From an uncultured Prevotella sp. (GTDB lineage Bacteria; Bacteroidota; Bacteroidia; Bacteroidales; Bacteroidaceae): 28,552 nt of DNA. Of the stretch, positions 6,655-15,132 are shown piece after piece (position 1 is the stretch's first letter; every line of letters begins with the position of its first letter). A model generated the notes under the pieces. The model was given only the letters and a program-made list of their open reading frames with translations. It was not told the DNA's origin and searched no databases. The position numbers and the translations under genes were made by a program. The stretch covers positions 1-28,552 of the forward strand of contig CAKPRX010000018.1 of assembly GCA_934183135.1 (NCBI GenBank), read 5' to 3'.

Positions 6655-7614
6655 ATGCGAATGAATATGAAGAAAATCTTTCTGCTCGCAGTCCTCATCG
6701 GAGCAATGCCAGTCGCTATGATGGCGCAGGACGACGATCTTTACTTCACACCGAAGAAGAAGACCGACAGCAACAGCTCCATTTCTTCAGAGCAGCCTGC
6801 CTACTATGTGGGCAGTAACCGCGACGTAGACGAGTATAACCGTCGGGGCAAGTACTGGAGCCACTACCAGAAGATAGGTTCTGACGGCCAGGGCAATGAC
6901 ATCATCCAGTTTCAGAAAGGCAACGGCGTGTATCCCGACTCTGCTTATATCGATACTACCTTTGTCGGCAAGTATTACGACACAATGCTCGACGGCGACT
7001 ATGCTTACTCTCAGCGCATGAGTCGTTGGGACGGTTTCTACGACCCTTGGCTCTATGGTTATCGTTGGGGCTTCGGCCCATACTGGCGTTCGGGCTGGTA
7101 CGACCCCTGGTACTACGGCTCCTGGTACGACCCCTGGTATTATGACTATTACGGCTGGGGCTGGCCCTATCGCTATGGCGGCTTCTACGCCGGTTGGGGA
7201 TACCCCTATTATTATGGTGGCTGGGGCTGGCCTGGCTACTGGGGCGGTGGCTATGTAGCCCACTATGGCCCGTCCGGTGGTTTTGCCGGCAGGCGTACAT
7301 GGGGCGGCCCGTCGCGGGGCGGTGTCGGCAACGGTATGGGCTACTCAGGCCGTAACGCCACTACCTTTGGCGGCCGTACCAATACCGTACAGCGCAACAG
7401 CCAGGCCTACGACCGTAACCGCCAGTTTGGCCAGCGCGTCAATACCGACCGGCAGACACCTAACAACTTCGGCAACCGTACCTATAGCCCCTCTATGAAC
7501 AGCGGATCGTTCGGCGGCGGCTCGTTTGGTGGCGGCAGACCATCGGGCGGCTTCGGCGGCGGTCACGTTGGCGGTGGCGGCGGTGGCGGCCATTTTGGCG
7601 GTGGGCACCGTTAA
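6655..7614 (+). CDS. Secreted Tyr/Trp/Gly-rich low-complexity protein, function unknown
   Basis: About 319 residues from ATG 6655; starts at 6661 or 6667 are equally possible, all preceding a signal peptide (MKKIFLLAVLIGAMPVAMMAQ). The mature protein has an acidic/polar N-terminal part with YFTPKKK and YVGSNRDVDEYNRRGKYW, then a Tyr/Trp/Pro/Gly-rich middle (about 7045-7270) with repeated WYDPWYY-like blocks, then an Arg/Asn/Gly-rich section and a poly-Gly tail with GGGSFGGG and HFGGGHR. No catalytic domain is visible. The composition suggests a disordered or aggregating envelope protein, or a tail with aromatic stacking. Proteins of this kind occur in Bacteroidales as hypotheticals. The FadL-like gene follows after 41 bases and is probably in the same operon. 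Confidence 0.8.
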   Translation: MRMNMKKIFLLAVLIGAMPVAMMAQDDDLYFTPKKKTDSNSSISSEQPAYYVGSNRDVDEYNRRGKYWSHYQKIGSDGQGNDIIQFQKGNGVYPDSAYIDTTFVGKYYDTMLDGDYAYSQRMSRWDGFYDPWLYGYRWGFGPYWRSGWYDPWYYGSWYDPWYYDYYGWGWPYRYGGFYAGWGYPYYYGGWGWPGYWGGGYVAHYGPSGGFAGRRTWGGPSRGGVGNGMGYSGRNATTFGGRTNTVQRNSQAYDRNRQFGQRVNTDRQTPNNFGNRTYSPSMNSGSFGGGSFGGGRPSGGFGGGHVGGGGGGGHFGGGHR

Positions 7615-7655
7615 AAGCCCTGTTCTTATCGTTAAACCCTTAAAACAACAATTAT

Positions 7656-9212
7656 ATGAAGACTAAATATATAGTAGTAGCGGCCTTGGCCTCGCTGATG
7701 ACCTTGCCTGTGGCCGCGCAGGAGACTTATCAAGATACTAAACTCATAGACAACGACCTCAATGGTACGGCGCGCTACGTGGGTATGGGCGGTGCCATGG
7801 AGGCCCTGGGTGCCGATATTTCGACCATCAGTACTAACCCGGCAGGTCTCGGCCTGATGCGCAAGGGCCAGGTGAGCCTTACCGGAGGCCTGGTCTCCCA
7901 GTCGGGCGTGAGCAATGACCTGCGCTATCGCGACATCAGCGTCCGTATCAATGGTAATCAGACCAATGCCAGCTTTGACCAGATAGGCATTGTCTATCCT
8001 GTCAAGTTTATGGGGCAGTCGCGTCTCACCCTTGGCTTCAACTATCACAAGAGTCGCAACTTCGACCAGATTTTATCTGCTGGCGGCGTTCTTAACAACG
8101 CCTCGCAGGGCAAACTCTCGGCCATTAAGTACGACAAAGTGGGCGAGTGGGGCTGGAACGGTGTCGATGCCAACTACCAGCGCCTGTTCGAGAAGACCGG
8201 CGAAGATGGTAAGAAGACCATGGACTACTACAATGGTACCGCTTATCTCTTCGGCCAGTATCAGAAGGGCTACATCGGCGAGTACGACTTCAATATGAGC
8301 GGCAGCATCAATGACCGTGTGTACCTGGGCCTCACCGTGGGCCTGCACGATGTCAACTACCGTTCCAATAGCATCTATACCGAGAACCTGGAGCAGCAGG
8401 CTATCTCGTCGAACTGGGAGAGCCTGAAGATAGACGGTACCGGCTTCGATGTCAAGGTGGGTGCCATCTTCCTGCCGGTCGAGGGCTCACCCTTCCGCAT
8501 TGGCCTCTACATCAACAGTCCTGTATTCTACGACCTCAGCCTTAGCGGTACCAATGCCCTTACAGTCAGCAGTGCCGCCGGCAATGGCAACTCTGACAAC
8601 AACTGCTCGTACGACTACCGTGTCTATACTCCGTGGAAGTTTGGTGTCAGCTTAGGTCACACCGTGAGCAATGTCCTCGCCCTGGGTGCCACCTACGAGT
8701 ACTCTGATTACGGTACCATTGACAACCGCGTCATCGACGGTAGTTATTACGACCCATGGTATGGCGATGTCTACGACTCGAGTAGTAGCGACGATGCCAT
8801 GAACAGCCATACTAAGAGCACCCTCAAGGGCGTGCACACCCTTAAACTGGGTGCCGAGCTCAAGGTGCTGCCCACCCTGGCCTTGCGTGCCGGCTACAAC
8901 TATCTCTCGTCCGTCTTTGATGAGCGCGGCTTCCGTAATGGCTCTATCGAGTCGCCCGGAGTGGGCTATGCCACCTCTACCGACTACACCAACTGGAAGG
9001 CCACTAACCGCTTCACCTGCGGACTGGGCTTCCAGGCCAGCAAGAACTTCAGTGTAGACCTGGCTTACCAGTACAGTCAGACCGATGGCGACTTTTACCC
9101 ATTTATGAGCTACGACGGCGACACCAACCCTGACAACAACTGTGTGGTTGGCGCTACTAAGGTGAGCCACAAGCGCAGCCAGCTGATGGCTACGCTCACC
9201 TACCGTTTCTAA
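7656..9212 (+). CDS. OmpP1/FadL/TodX family outer-membrane transport protein
   Basis: A 518-residue outer-membrane beta-barrel protein. A signal peptide ends near VAAQ (residue 21). The early segment GTARYVGMGGAMEALGADISTISTNPAGLG carries the NPAGL sequence seen at the N-terminal hatch of FadL-type channels. The rest has alternating strands (for example SRLTLGFNYHKSRNFDQI, LALGATYEYSDYG, LALRAGYNYLSSVF) and ends in an aromatic residue (LTYRF), as barrel proteins do. FadL relatives move hydrophobic substrates such as fatty acids or aromatics; Bacteroidota members are often labelled hemin receptors without strong proof. The substrate here is unknown. It lies 41 bases downstream of the Tyr/Gly-rich gene and is followed by a hairpin. 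Confidence 0.87.
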   Translation: MKTKYIVVAALASLMTLPVAAQETYQDTKLIDNDLNGTARYVGMGGAMEALGADISTISTNPAGLGLMRKGQVSLTGGLVSQSGVSNDLRYRDISVRINGNQTNASFDQIGIVYPVKFMGQSRLTLGFNYHKSRNFDQILSAGGVLNNASQGKLSAIKYDKVGEWGWNGVDANYQRLFEKTGEDGKKTMDYYNGTAYLFGQYQKGYIGEYDFNMSGSINDRVYLGLTVGLHDVNYRSNSIYTENLEQQAISSNWESLKIDGTGFDVKVGAIFLPVEGSPFRIGLYINSPVFYDLSLSGTNALTVSSAAGNGNSDNNCSYDYRVYTPWKFGVSLGHTVSNVLALGATYEYSDYGTIDNRVIDGSYYDPWYGDVYDSSSSDDAMNSHTKSTLKGVHTLKLGAELKVLPTLALRAGYNYLSSVFDERGFRNGSIESPGVGYATSTDYTNWKATNRFTCGLGFQASKNFSVDLAYQYSQTDGDFYPFMSYDGDTNPDNNCVVGATKVSHKRSQLMATLTYRF

Positions 9213-9246
9213 GTAGTCTGCTATACACATTGTCACCAATAATCGA

Positions 9247-9279
9247 ACAGCCCAGGGGCTTTCAAGGCGCCTGGGCTGT
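9247..9279. terminator. Strong hairpin after the FadL-like gene
   Basis: ACAGCCCAGG (9247-9256) and CCTGGGCTGT (9270-9279) make a perfect 10-bp stem with a 13-base loop, 35 bases after the stop. There is no T tract, so it may be a terminator of a weak type or an mRNA 3' stabiliser. Confidence 0.55.
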
Positions 9280-9390
9280 ATCGTAGTAATCTAACAAGAT
9301 GTGCTGGCTATGTCCGTCAGCCCCCTTGCTTGTATGGGGTAAGGCAGCAGGCTCACTGGCAGTCATCACGCTAATAACCCCGAGAACAGT

Positions 9391-9618
9391 ATGAGTAAAA
9401 CCAACGAACAGCGGTGGCAGGAAAACTACGACCAGCTCATGGCCTACGTCCTGGAGCACCACCAGTTGCCCAATAAGAAGAAGGAAGAGCAGCGCGGCCT
9501 GCTCAACTGGTGGAAGTACAACCTGCGCCTTGTCCGCCAGGGCAAGCTGAGCCCTGAGCGGACAGAGCTGTTGCGCCAACTCAGCAACCTGCGCAATGTG
9601 CGGGAACTGTGGCCATAG
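9391..9618 (+). CDS. Stand-alone helicase-associated (HA) domain protein
   Basis: A 75-residue protein with the helicase-associated domain pattern: RWQENYDQLMAYVLEHHQLP, then LLNWWKYNLRLVRQGKLSPERTELLRQL. This is a small three-helix domain, usually found as tandem copies at the C-terminus of large superfamily 2 helicases and thought to bind nucleic acid. Here it stands alone, with no helicase beside it. It is flanked by the FadL-like gene hairpin upstream and converges with the S46 peptidase gene, the stop codons being 5 bases apart. No TAnnTTTG box is apparent just upstream. A role in nucleic-acid binding is inference only. Confidence 0.72.
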   Translation: MSKTNEQRWQENYDQLMAYVLEHHQLPNKKKEEQRGLLNWWKYNLRLVRQGKLSPERTELLRQLSNLRNVRELWP

Positions 9619-9623
9619 CCACC

Positions 9624-11741
9624 CTAATGTACTCCGAGTTCGGCCAGGATGTACTGAGCACGCGATAGATAGCGCACTACCCACAGTATGTAGTCTGCGC
9701 TTACCACTATATTGCGCATGTATTGTGGGTCGCTGCGGTAGATGCTGAATGTACTCTCTGCCGTACGGTCAAAGTTGAGCCCTACCAGCTCGCCGCGTGC
9801 ATTGAGCACGGCGCTGCCACTGTTGCCGGCAGCTGTCTCTGCATTGGTGGTAAAGCAGGCTATCGTCCTTTTAGTGGCAGCCCCCAGCAGTCTTCTGAAT
9901 TTAGGCGTCACCGTGTCGGTGCGCGCCAGCATCTCGTCCATATATCCTATGTCCATTACCCGTCCGGTAGAGAAGCGCAGCGTGTGGTTGGCGTCATACG
10001 GCTCGATGCTTCGGCCACCCATTTCACTCTTGGCACGCATGTATGTATCGTACAGCAGGGTGTTGAGTCTCCGCCAGGGCATGGCCGCGCGCATCTGGTG
10101 CTGCACCCGGTTGATATAGATGTCCAGGCAGATACGGTAGAGCGTGTCGGTGGCCAGGCGGGCGGTTCCCTTGTCTATGCTCTCGGCTAAGAAACGCTCC
10201 AGGCGGGCACTGTCTGTCAGCAGCGATGTGGCGTACAACCTGTCCATGTCTACAGGCTTCCGCAGTGACTGTGGCAACTGCTCCCGGGGCACTGCCTGTA
10301 GGTAGAAAGGCAGCACCGTCTTCATCATACCACAGTCCTCGGCCATGCTGATAGACGGGAAAAACTCCCTCACATTGCGCTGAATGGCCACTATCTCCCG
10401 GGCCATGTCCCGTGCCCTCGTCTTGCGTTTGGCCCTGTCTATGGTTATCAGCTTCTCAAACTTTCCGGCAAAGGGGATGATGCCGGCTCCGCTGCCCACC
10501 AACTGGTCAAAAGCCTCGTCCATGTGGTTGTACACCGTGACCCTCGCGTACACGCTGTCCATCCTGTCTATGAGCCGCGCCCCATAGCGCTGCTGTCGCT
10601 GCGGGTCGCTGTCTATCCACTGCTGCAGCGCCAGGTCTTCTGTCCGTTTCTGTGCCACCAGGCCAGTGGCCCTTACGCCCTGTATCTCGCCCATCGAGCG
10701 CAGATACACGTTCCTCAGTTTGTTGATACGTACATCATAGCCCGACCGGGACACCCCTGAGGCCCGCTGCCGGCAGCTGTCCAGAAAGTCTATCTTGGCC
10801 TTGAGAGCATCGGCGCGTAGCTGGGTGTCGTGGTTTACTATCCTGTCCAGCGCCAAGGCTGGTATATGCTTGCGCGTCCGTGACGGATAGCCCATCACTA
10901 ATGCCAAGTCGCCCACAGTCACGCTCTGCCGGGCCAGCCGCAGATACGACTGCGGATGGTACGGCACGTTGCCAGGTGCGTACGATGCCGGTTCGCCCTG
11001 TGGCGAGGCATATACGCGCAGGAAAGCAAAGTCGCATGAGTAGCGCGGCCACCGCCAGTTGTCGGCATCGCCCCCGTAGCCCCCTAACCACAGTGGTGGG
11101 CAGGCCACGATGCGTACGTCGCTGAAGGTGCGGTAGCGGGCCAGTACAAACTGCTGGTTGCCCATCATGCTGTACACACGGCGCGTCACCCCATAAGGCT
11201 CGTTGCTGCTGCTTGCCAGGGCCCGTGTACGCTTCTCGGCTATGGCATCGCGGTGGGCAGTGTCCATGGTGTCGGTTCCGGCCAGCACCTCGCTGGTAAT
11301 GTCGGTTACCGACAGCAGCTGGTGTACCTGCAGATTGAATAGCGGTGCCTCTTCCTCGCGCCGCGAGGCCCAGCAACCGTAGCGCAGATAGTCATTGTCG
11401 CCCTTGGCCAGCCGCTGTACGTAGCTGTTTACACAGTGAAAATTGGTAAGCACCAGCCCGTCGGCCGAGACAAACGAGGCCGAGGCGAAAGGAGAAGCCA
11501 CCCCATTGTCTACGCTCAGCGAGAGCGCAGCCCCGGCGGCACACCGCCGGTTAATGGCGTAGATGTCTTTCTTGGAGAGTTTCAGTCCGTCCTGCCTGAG
11601 CAGGGCCATTACATCGCGGCTTACCATCTGCTGAGGCATCCACATGCCTGCCGATGCAGGGGACTTGACGGGGCCAGGGGCGGCTCCGTCCACAGTCAGT
11701 CTGCCGATAAGCGCTATACATAATAGTACCAATAGTCTCAT
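9624..11741 (-). CDS. S46 family dipeptidyl peptidase, DPP11-like (Asp/Glu-specific predicted)
   Basis: 705 residues from ATG 11739-11741; an upstream in-frame ATG would put 11 odd residues before the signal peptide MRLLVLLCIALIG. S46 peptidases are periplasmic, chymotrypsin-fold serine exopeptidases that release dipeptides. The catalytic triad is visible: His102 (TNFHCV), Asp237 (WRWPRYSCDFAF) and Ser641 (GNSGS). MWMPQQM near the mature N-terminus is also typical. Arg659 is 18 residues after the catalytic Ser in GLNFDR; in Porphyromonas DPP11 the residue at this spacing is Arg673, which sets Asp/Glu preference, while DPP7 has Gly. The gene starts 39 bases after the DUF4876-like stop, so it is probably cotranscribed with it. 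Length fits the family (about 700-720). Confidence 0.92.
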   Translation of the reverse strand: MRLLVLLCIALIGRLTVDGAAPGPVKSPASAGMWMPQQMVSRDVMALLRQDGLKLSKKDIYAINRRCAAGAALSLSVDNGVASPFASASFVSADGLVLTNFHCVNSYVQRLAKGDNDYLRYGCWASRREEEAPLFNLQVHQLLSVTDITSEVLAGTDTMDTAHRDAIAEKRTRALASSSNEPYGVTRRVYSMMGNQQFVLARYRTFSDVRIVACPPLWLGGYGGDADNWRWPRYSCDFAFLRVYASPQGEPASYAPGNVPYHPQSYLRLARQSVTVGDLALVMGYPSRTRKHIPALALDRIVNHDTQLRADALKAKIDFLDSCRQRASGVSRSGYDVRINKLRNVYLRSMGEIQGVRATGLVAQKRTEDLALQQWIDSDPQRQQRYGARLIDRMDSVYARVTVYNHMDEAFDQLVGSGAGIIPFAGKFEKLITIDRAKRKTRARDMAREIVAIQRNVREFFPSISMAEDCGMMKTVLPFYLQAVPREQLPQSLRKPVDMDRLYATSLLTDSARLERFLAESIDKGTARLATDTLYRICLDIYINRVQHQMRAAMPWRRLNTLLYDTYMRAKSEMGGRSIEPYDANHTLRFSTGRVMDIGYMDEMLARTDTVTPKFRRLLGAATKRTIACFTTNAETAAGNSGSAVLNARGELVGLNFDRTAESTFSIYRSDPQYMRNIVVSADYILWVVRYLSRAQYILAELGVH

Positions 11742-11780
11742 ATCTATAATCGGGTAGTGTTTATACCGTATCACAGCTGC

Positions 11781-13322
11781 TTATTTTACTATTATCTTTT
11801 TGCCATCGCGTATGTATATGCCTGCCGGGAGCTGCGTGCCCTCTACCCTGACACCCTGTAGGGTATAAGTGCCCTTGCGTGCCGTGGTGCTGGTGGTCGG
11901 GATGTGTATGCCCGTTATCACCTCGTCGGGGGTTATGCCTCCCCAGGCTATGCTGGTCTCCTGCTCGTTCAGATAGTTCAGGTATATAAAGAACCGTCCC
12001 TCTCTTTCCAGGTCTATCTTCATACTCTTAGGATTGCCGTCGGCCATGTCGCGCACAAAGCGTACATTGCCCTTCTCGTTGACCAGCTTCATGGGATAGC
12101 GCTTGGCGTTGCCGCTATAGGTAAACACGCCGGCCGAGTAGTGCTCGTCGCCGTCGGCTATCCAGTTGTCAGCGCCCGCCGAGGCCAGGCTGCGCTGGGC
12201 CTTGGTGTAGTACACGCGGTGTTCGCCGGGAGCACCCACCAGGATATAGGGCGAGTTGTTGGCTATGACGGTATTGCCCACATAGCCGTTAAAGTTCACT
12301 TTACCACCCGATATAGACACATAGCTTATGTACAGGTCCTTGCCGGTGAAGAAGTAGCCCTTAGCGTTAAAGGGCAGATAACCCGACTCGGGCACGGTTA
12401 CCGTTTCCTCGGTGGCGCCCCATACCTGGGCATCGTAGTCTCTTACCCCGATGGTGTTAGACACCTCAAAGTCGGTGCTACTGTTGTTCGTATCGTACAG
12501 CATCAGTCCTCCGTCGTGGCTCAGGGCCGTGCGGCGATAGGCCACATAGCCATCCTTGTTCATCTTGGCCTGGGCCACCACATAGCCAGCATCCTGCGTG
12601 TCGCTCAGACGCTTGCGTGTGGCGTCTATGGTGTACTCGGTGCCGCTGGCCTTGGTCTTCAGTATCTCTACGGCATCCATGGCGTAGTAGGCGTTGAAGG
12701 GCAGATAGCGGCTGCCCGTAGTCTTGCCGTTGGCATACACATACGTGCTCTCATCGCTGGCCGTCAGATGGCTGCCATTCTTCTGCGAGATGAGTACGAT
12801 GCCTGCATCGCCGCCATTGGTGAGGTTTACGGATTTTACGCTGGCATTGAAGGAGAAGATGAGTTTCAGATTGGGCACCTCGGCATTGTCTGTGCTCATG
12901 CCGCCAAACTCAAAGTCGGCCTTGCTTAGGTCTGGCCCGTTCTGAGCCACTGTACTGTGGTCTATGGCGCACGCGGCTATCACCACCGTGCCCCATGGTT
13001 TAACCATATAGTCCTTGTCGTCGGGTAGCTGGTACACCTGCTTGAGCTTTACCTCGTAGCCAGTGCGCCCCTGGGCCAGATAGGCACCCGTGCCGCTCTC
13101 GCTCTCGATGAGGCCGATGTACATGCCTGCCACTTTGTACTCCTTGTTCGTGTTGTTGTGCAGCTCTATGTACTCCTCGCCGCCCGTGTAGTTCTTGTTA
13201 GAACCCGCCTGGGTGGTGCCGGCGTAGAACACCTTGCTGATAACCATCTGTGCGTGGGCGTGTAGGGTCAGCATGAGCATGCCGGCCAGGGCCACGGTAA
13301 CTCTTAATGTAAATCTACTCAT
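11781..13322 (-). CDS. Secreted DUF4876-type protein with T9SS-like C-terminal tail
   Basis: A 513-residue protein with signal peptide (MSRFTLRVTVALAGMLMLTLHAHAQ). The next 280 or so residues resemble the neighbouring DUF4876-type lipoprotein throughout: VISKVFYAGT, GGEEYIELHNNTNKEY, a KQVYQLP block, MVKPWGTVVI, AIDHST, and YDTNNSSTDFEVS. The opening strands look like a lamin-tail-type beta domain. Then come other beta-rich segments and a short C-terminal unit GTYTLQGVRVEGTQLPAGIY ending KKIIVK, which resembles the sorting tails of Prevotella proteins exported by the type IX system. A surface location is therefore inferred. It has no lipobox. Ligand unknown. The upstream intergenic gap holds a 21-bp repeat array, so it may be transcribed separately from the receptor operon. 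Confidence 0.8.
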   Translation of the reverse strand: MSRFTLRVTVALAGMLMLTLHAHAQMVISKVFYAGTTQAGSNKNYTGGEEYIELHNNTNKEYKVAGMYIGLIESESGTGAYLAQGRTGYEVKLKQVYQLPDDKDYMVKPWGTVVIAACAIDHSTVAQNGPDLSKADFEFGGMSTDNAEVPNLKLIFSFNASVKSVNLTNGGDAGIVLISQKNGSHLTASDESTYVYANGKTTGSRYLPFNAYYAMDAVEILKTKASGTEYTIDATRKRLSDTQDAGYVVAQAKMNKDGYVAYRRTALSHDGGLMLYDTNNSSTDFEVSNTIGVRDYDAQVWGATEETVTVPESGYLPFNAKGYFFTGKDLYISYVSISGGKVNFNGYVGNTVIANNSPYILVGAPGEHRVYYTKAQRSLASAGADNWIADGDEHYSAGVFTYSGNAKRYPMKLVNEKGNVRFVRDMADGNPKSMKIDLEREGRFFIYLNYLNEQETSIAWGGITPDEVITGIHIPTTSTTARKGTYTLQGVRVEGTQLPAGIYIRDGKKIIVK

Positions 13323-13575
13323 AGTTGTTAACCTGATTTTTTATGATTGTTGTTTATTGGTTTATGGGTTCTCGGTCTGCGGTGTGCTGCGGGTGGCCTC
13401 CGGGCTCGGTCCTAAGGCTCCGGATGTACATACAGAGCCTTGGGATGTGCGTCCGCAACTTCAGGATGTACATCCCGCGACATCCGATGTAAATCCCGGC
13501 AGCCCAGGGCCGTGGCCCGGGCCGCCGGCAACGTTCTTATAATAGGTTCTGAAAATCCTTGTCCAGGCGCGCCGC
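13323..13575. other. Intergenic gap with 21-bp tandem repeat, no gene
   Basis: These 253 bases lie between the DUF6850-type barrel and the second DUF4876-type gene. They hold the repeat array at 13423-13506, a GC-rich palindromic patch (GGGCC-GT-GGCCC near 13506-13517), and AT-rich DNA next to the start at 13322. No TAnnTTTG box was found for the minus strand. Short frames across the repeat translate to DVHPE-like repeats and are not genes. Confidence 0.5.
13423..13506 (+). repeat. Tandem array of four 21-bp units (GATGTACATCC family)
   Basis: GATGT begins units at 13423, 13444, 13465 and 13486, exactly 21 bases apart. Consensus of the first part is GATGTACATCC, itself partly palindromic (ATGTACAT); the remaining ten bases vary. 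The left flank (GTGGCCTCCGGGCTCGGTCC, near 13393-13412) also resembles the flank of the array near 22.85 kb. Confidence 0.75.
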
Positions 13576-15132
13576 TTAGTTGAACACCCCTATGGTGAGC
13601 CCCAGGGTGTGGCTGCTGAGCGCGTGCTGTGCGCGCAGGTTCTCGGCATAGGCTTTGATGTACCACAGACTGCGCGTCTTCTTCACTGTTACGGGCAGCT
13701 GATACATCACGCTGATGGCTCCGCGCCAGTAGTTGGCCGTGTAGTACCCCATGTCGCTGAGCCATACCTCGCGGGCGTACTCCGTGTCGGGCGCGCCCAT
13801 GGATAGCTCGGCCTTGGGTGTGGCCTGGTAGCCCATGAGGGCCGTAATCCACAGCCTGTTGTTGGCTGTCAGTCCCTGGCCGTACTCGGCCTGGCCGTAC
13901 ATGGTTCGCCGGCTGAAGCGCGACTGTGGCAGCAGGTGCTTCTGCTCTACCTGGCGCAGCCGCAGCGTCAGCCCCATGTAGCTGCGTACTGCCTGGCGCC
14001 GCACCAGGCTGGCCCGGTAGTGTAGCTGGGCGCTGGCCGCCGTGAGCTGGTAACGTTTGTGGTAGGTAAGCAGGTTGTCGTACCTATACGAGTTGTAGCC
14101 GTTGGTGGGGTCGGTGGTTATCACCAGCTGCGGGCGGTACTCATCGGCATAGTCCTGGCGGTAGCCAGCCTGCAGGTCTATCTGATGTATGGCGCTGTGA
14201 CTGCTTATGCGGTTGAGGCTCTGTATGCCATACCGGTAAGCATAGTAGTGTCCCGGCTCACGCCGATACTGCTCGTAGATACCCTCGCTGAGCCGTTCTA
14301 TGTGTACGGTGCTTACCGAGTGCAGGGCTTCCGAGTGGTAGCCGTAAGCCCCCTCGGCACCGAATATGTGGGCCACATACTCGCGGGCGAATCCGCTGTA
14401 GCCGCCCACCGTTCCGCTCACGGCGTCAAGGCCCGACATCTGGTAGTAGTACAGGTTAGGGTTGTTCTGTACCGTAGTCAGGGTGGGCAGACTCTCCTTG
14501 CGCCGGCGGTAGTAGCCGGTAAGTCCTATGGTGTGGTGGCTGGCTATGGTGTAAGTTACAGATGGGGCCAGTCGGTAGTCGAGCAGACGGCTGCGACTGC
14601 GTGGGTCGCGCAGTCGGCTCAAGTCGGCCACCCTGTAGCGCCCCTCGGCACCCACGCGCCATCCGTTCAGACTCACGGTGCCCACCCGGGCCGTAAGTTC
14701 AAATCCCTGGTAGTCGTAGCGGCCCCTTACCGACGAGCCCGACAGGTAGGGGTCGCTCTCGTAGGTACGCATCACATCGCTCCAGGCACGGTCCTGTATG
14801 CGTCCCTTGTCAAAGGCGAAGCTGCCGTAGCCATACAGGTAGCGCCCCATGTGCTGGTAACGCTCGGTGTAGAAACTGAGTCCGTTCTGGGCGCTGCCCT
14901 CCTGTACACGGTGGTAGCTGCCCGCGTGGCGGCCAGCACTCAGCTGCACCCGTCCGCGGTCGCGCAGACTGTCTATACCCATGGCGGCGGCGTTGGCCGT
15001 GTGGTGCCATAGCTGGAGCGTGTTGTCGTACCTGTAAGCACCCTCGCCGGCCAGCGAGAGTGTGTCCTGGGCTACTGCTGCCTGCCCCAGGCCGAGGGCA
15101 GCGGTCAGGAAGAGTAGGGTCTTATTCATCAT
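13576..15132 (-). CDS. DUF6850-type outer-membrane beta-barrel protein
   Basis: About 518 residues from ATG 15130-15132 (next codon is also ATG). Signal peptide MMNKTLLFLTAALGLGQAAVAQ. The mature sequence alternates aromatic strands typical of an outer-membrane barrel (HMGRYLYGYGSFAFDKGR, HTIGLTGYYRRRKES, SYMGLTLRLRQVEQKHLLP, HTLGLTIGVFN) and ends in an aromatic-X pair. I assign it to the DUF6850 group because of the WHHTANAAAMG-type N-terminus and its place after a DUF4876-type lipoprotein. No transport substrate is known. The start overlaps the last 11 bases of the lipoprotein gene, so translation is probably coupled. Confidence 0.78.
   Translation of the reverse strand: MMNKTLLFLTAALGLGQAAVAQDTLSLAGEGAYRYDNTLQLWHHTANAAAMGIDSLRDRGRVQLSAGRHAGSYHRVQEGSAQNGLSFYTERYQHMGRYLYGYGSFAFDKGRIQDRAWSDVMRTYESDPYLSGSSVRGRYDYQGFELTARVGTVSLNGWRVGAEGRYRVADLSRLRDPRSRSRLLDYRLAPSVTYTIASHHTIGLTGYYRRRKESLPTLTTVQNNPNLYYYQMSGLDAVSGTVGGYSGFAREYVAHIFGAEGAYGYHSEALHSVSTVHIERLSEGIYEQYRREPGHYYAYRYGIQSLNRISSHSAIHQIDLQAGYRQDYADEYRPQLVITTDPTNGYNSYRYDNLLTYHKRYQLTAASAQLHYRASLVRRQAVRSYMGLTLRLRQVEQKHLLPQSRFSRRTMYGQAEYGQGLTANNRLWITALMGYQATPKAELSMGAPDTEYAREVWLSDMGYYTANYWRGAISVMYQLPVTVKKTRSLWYIKAYAENLRAQHALSSHTLGLTIGVFN

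Noticed and set aside
13423..13506. CRISPR array
   Set aside because: Units are 21 bases with an 11-base shared part and no true spacers; only four copies and no cas genes.
13234..13542. Small frames across the 21-bp repeat giving DVHPE-like peptides (also at 22743-22946)
   Set aside because: They result from the 21-base (7-codon) period of the repeats in an open frame; there is no conserved start and both strands are open.
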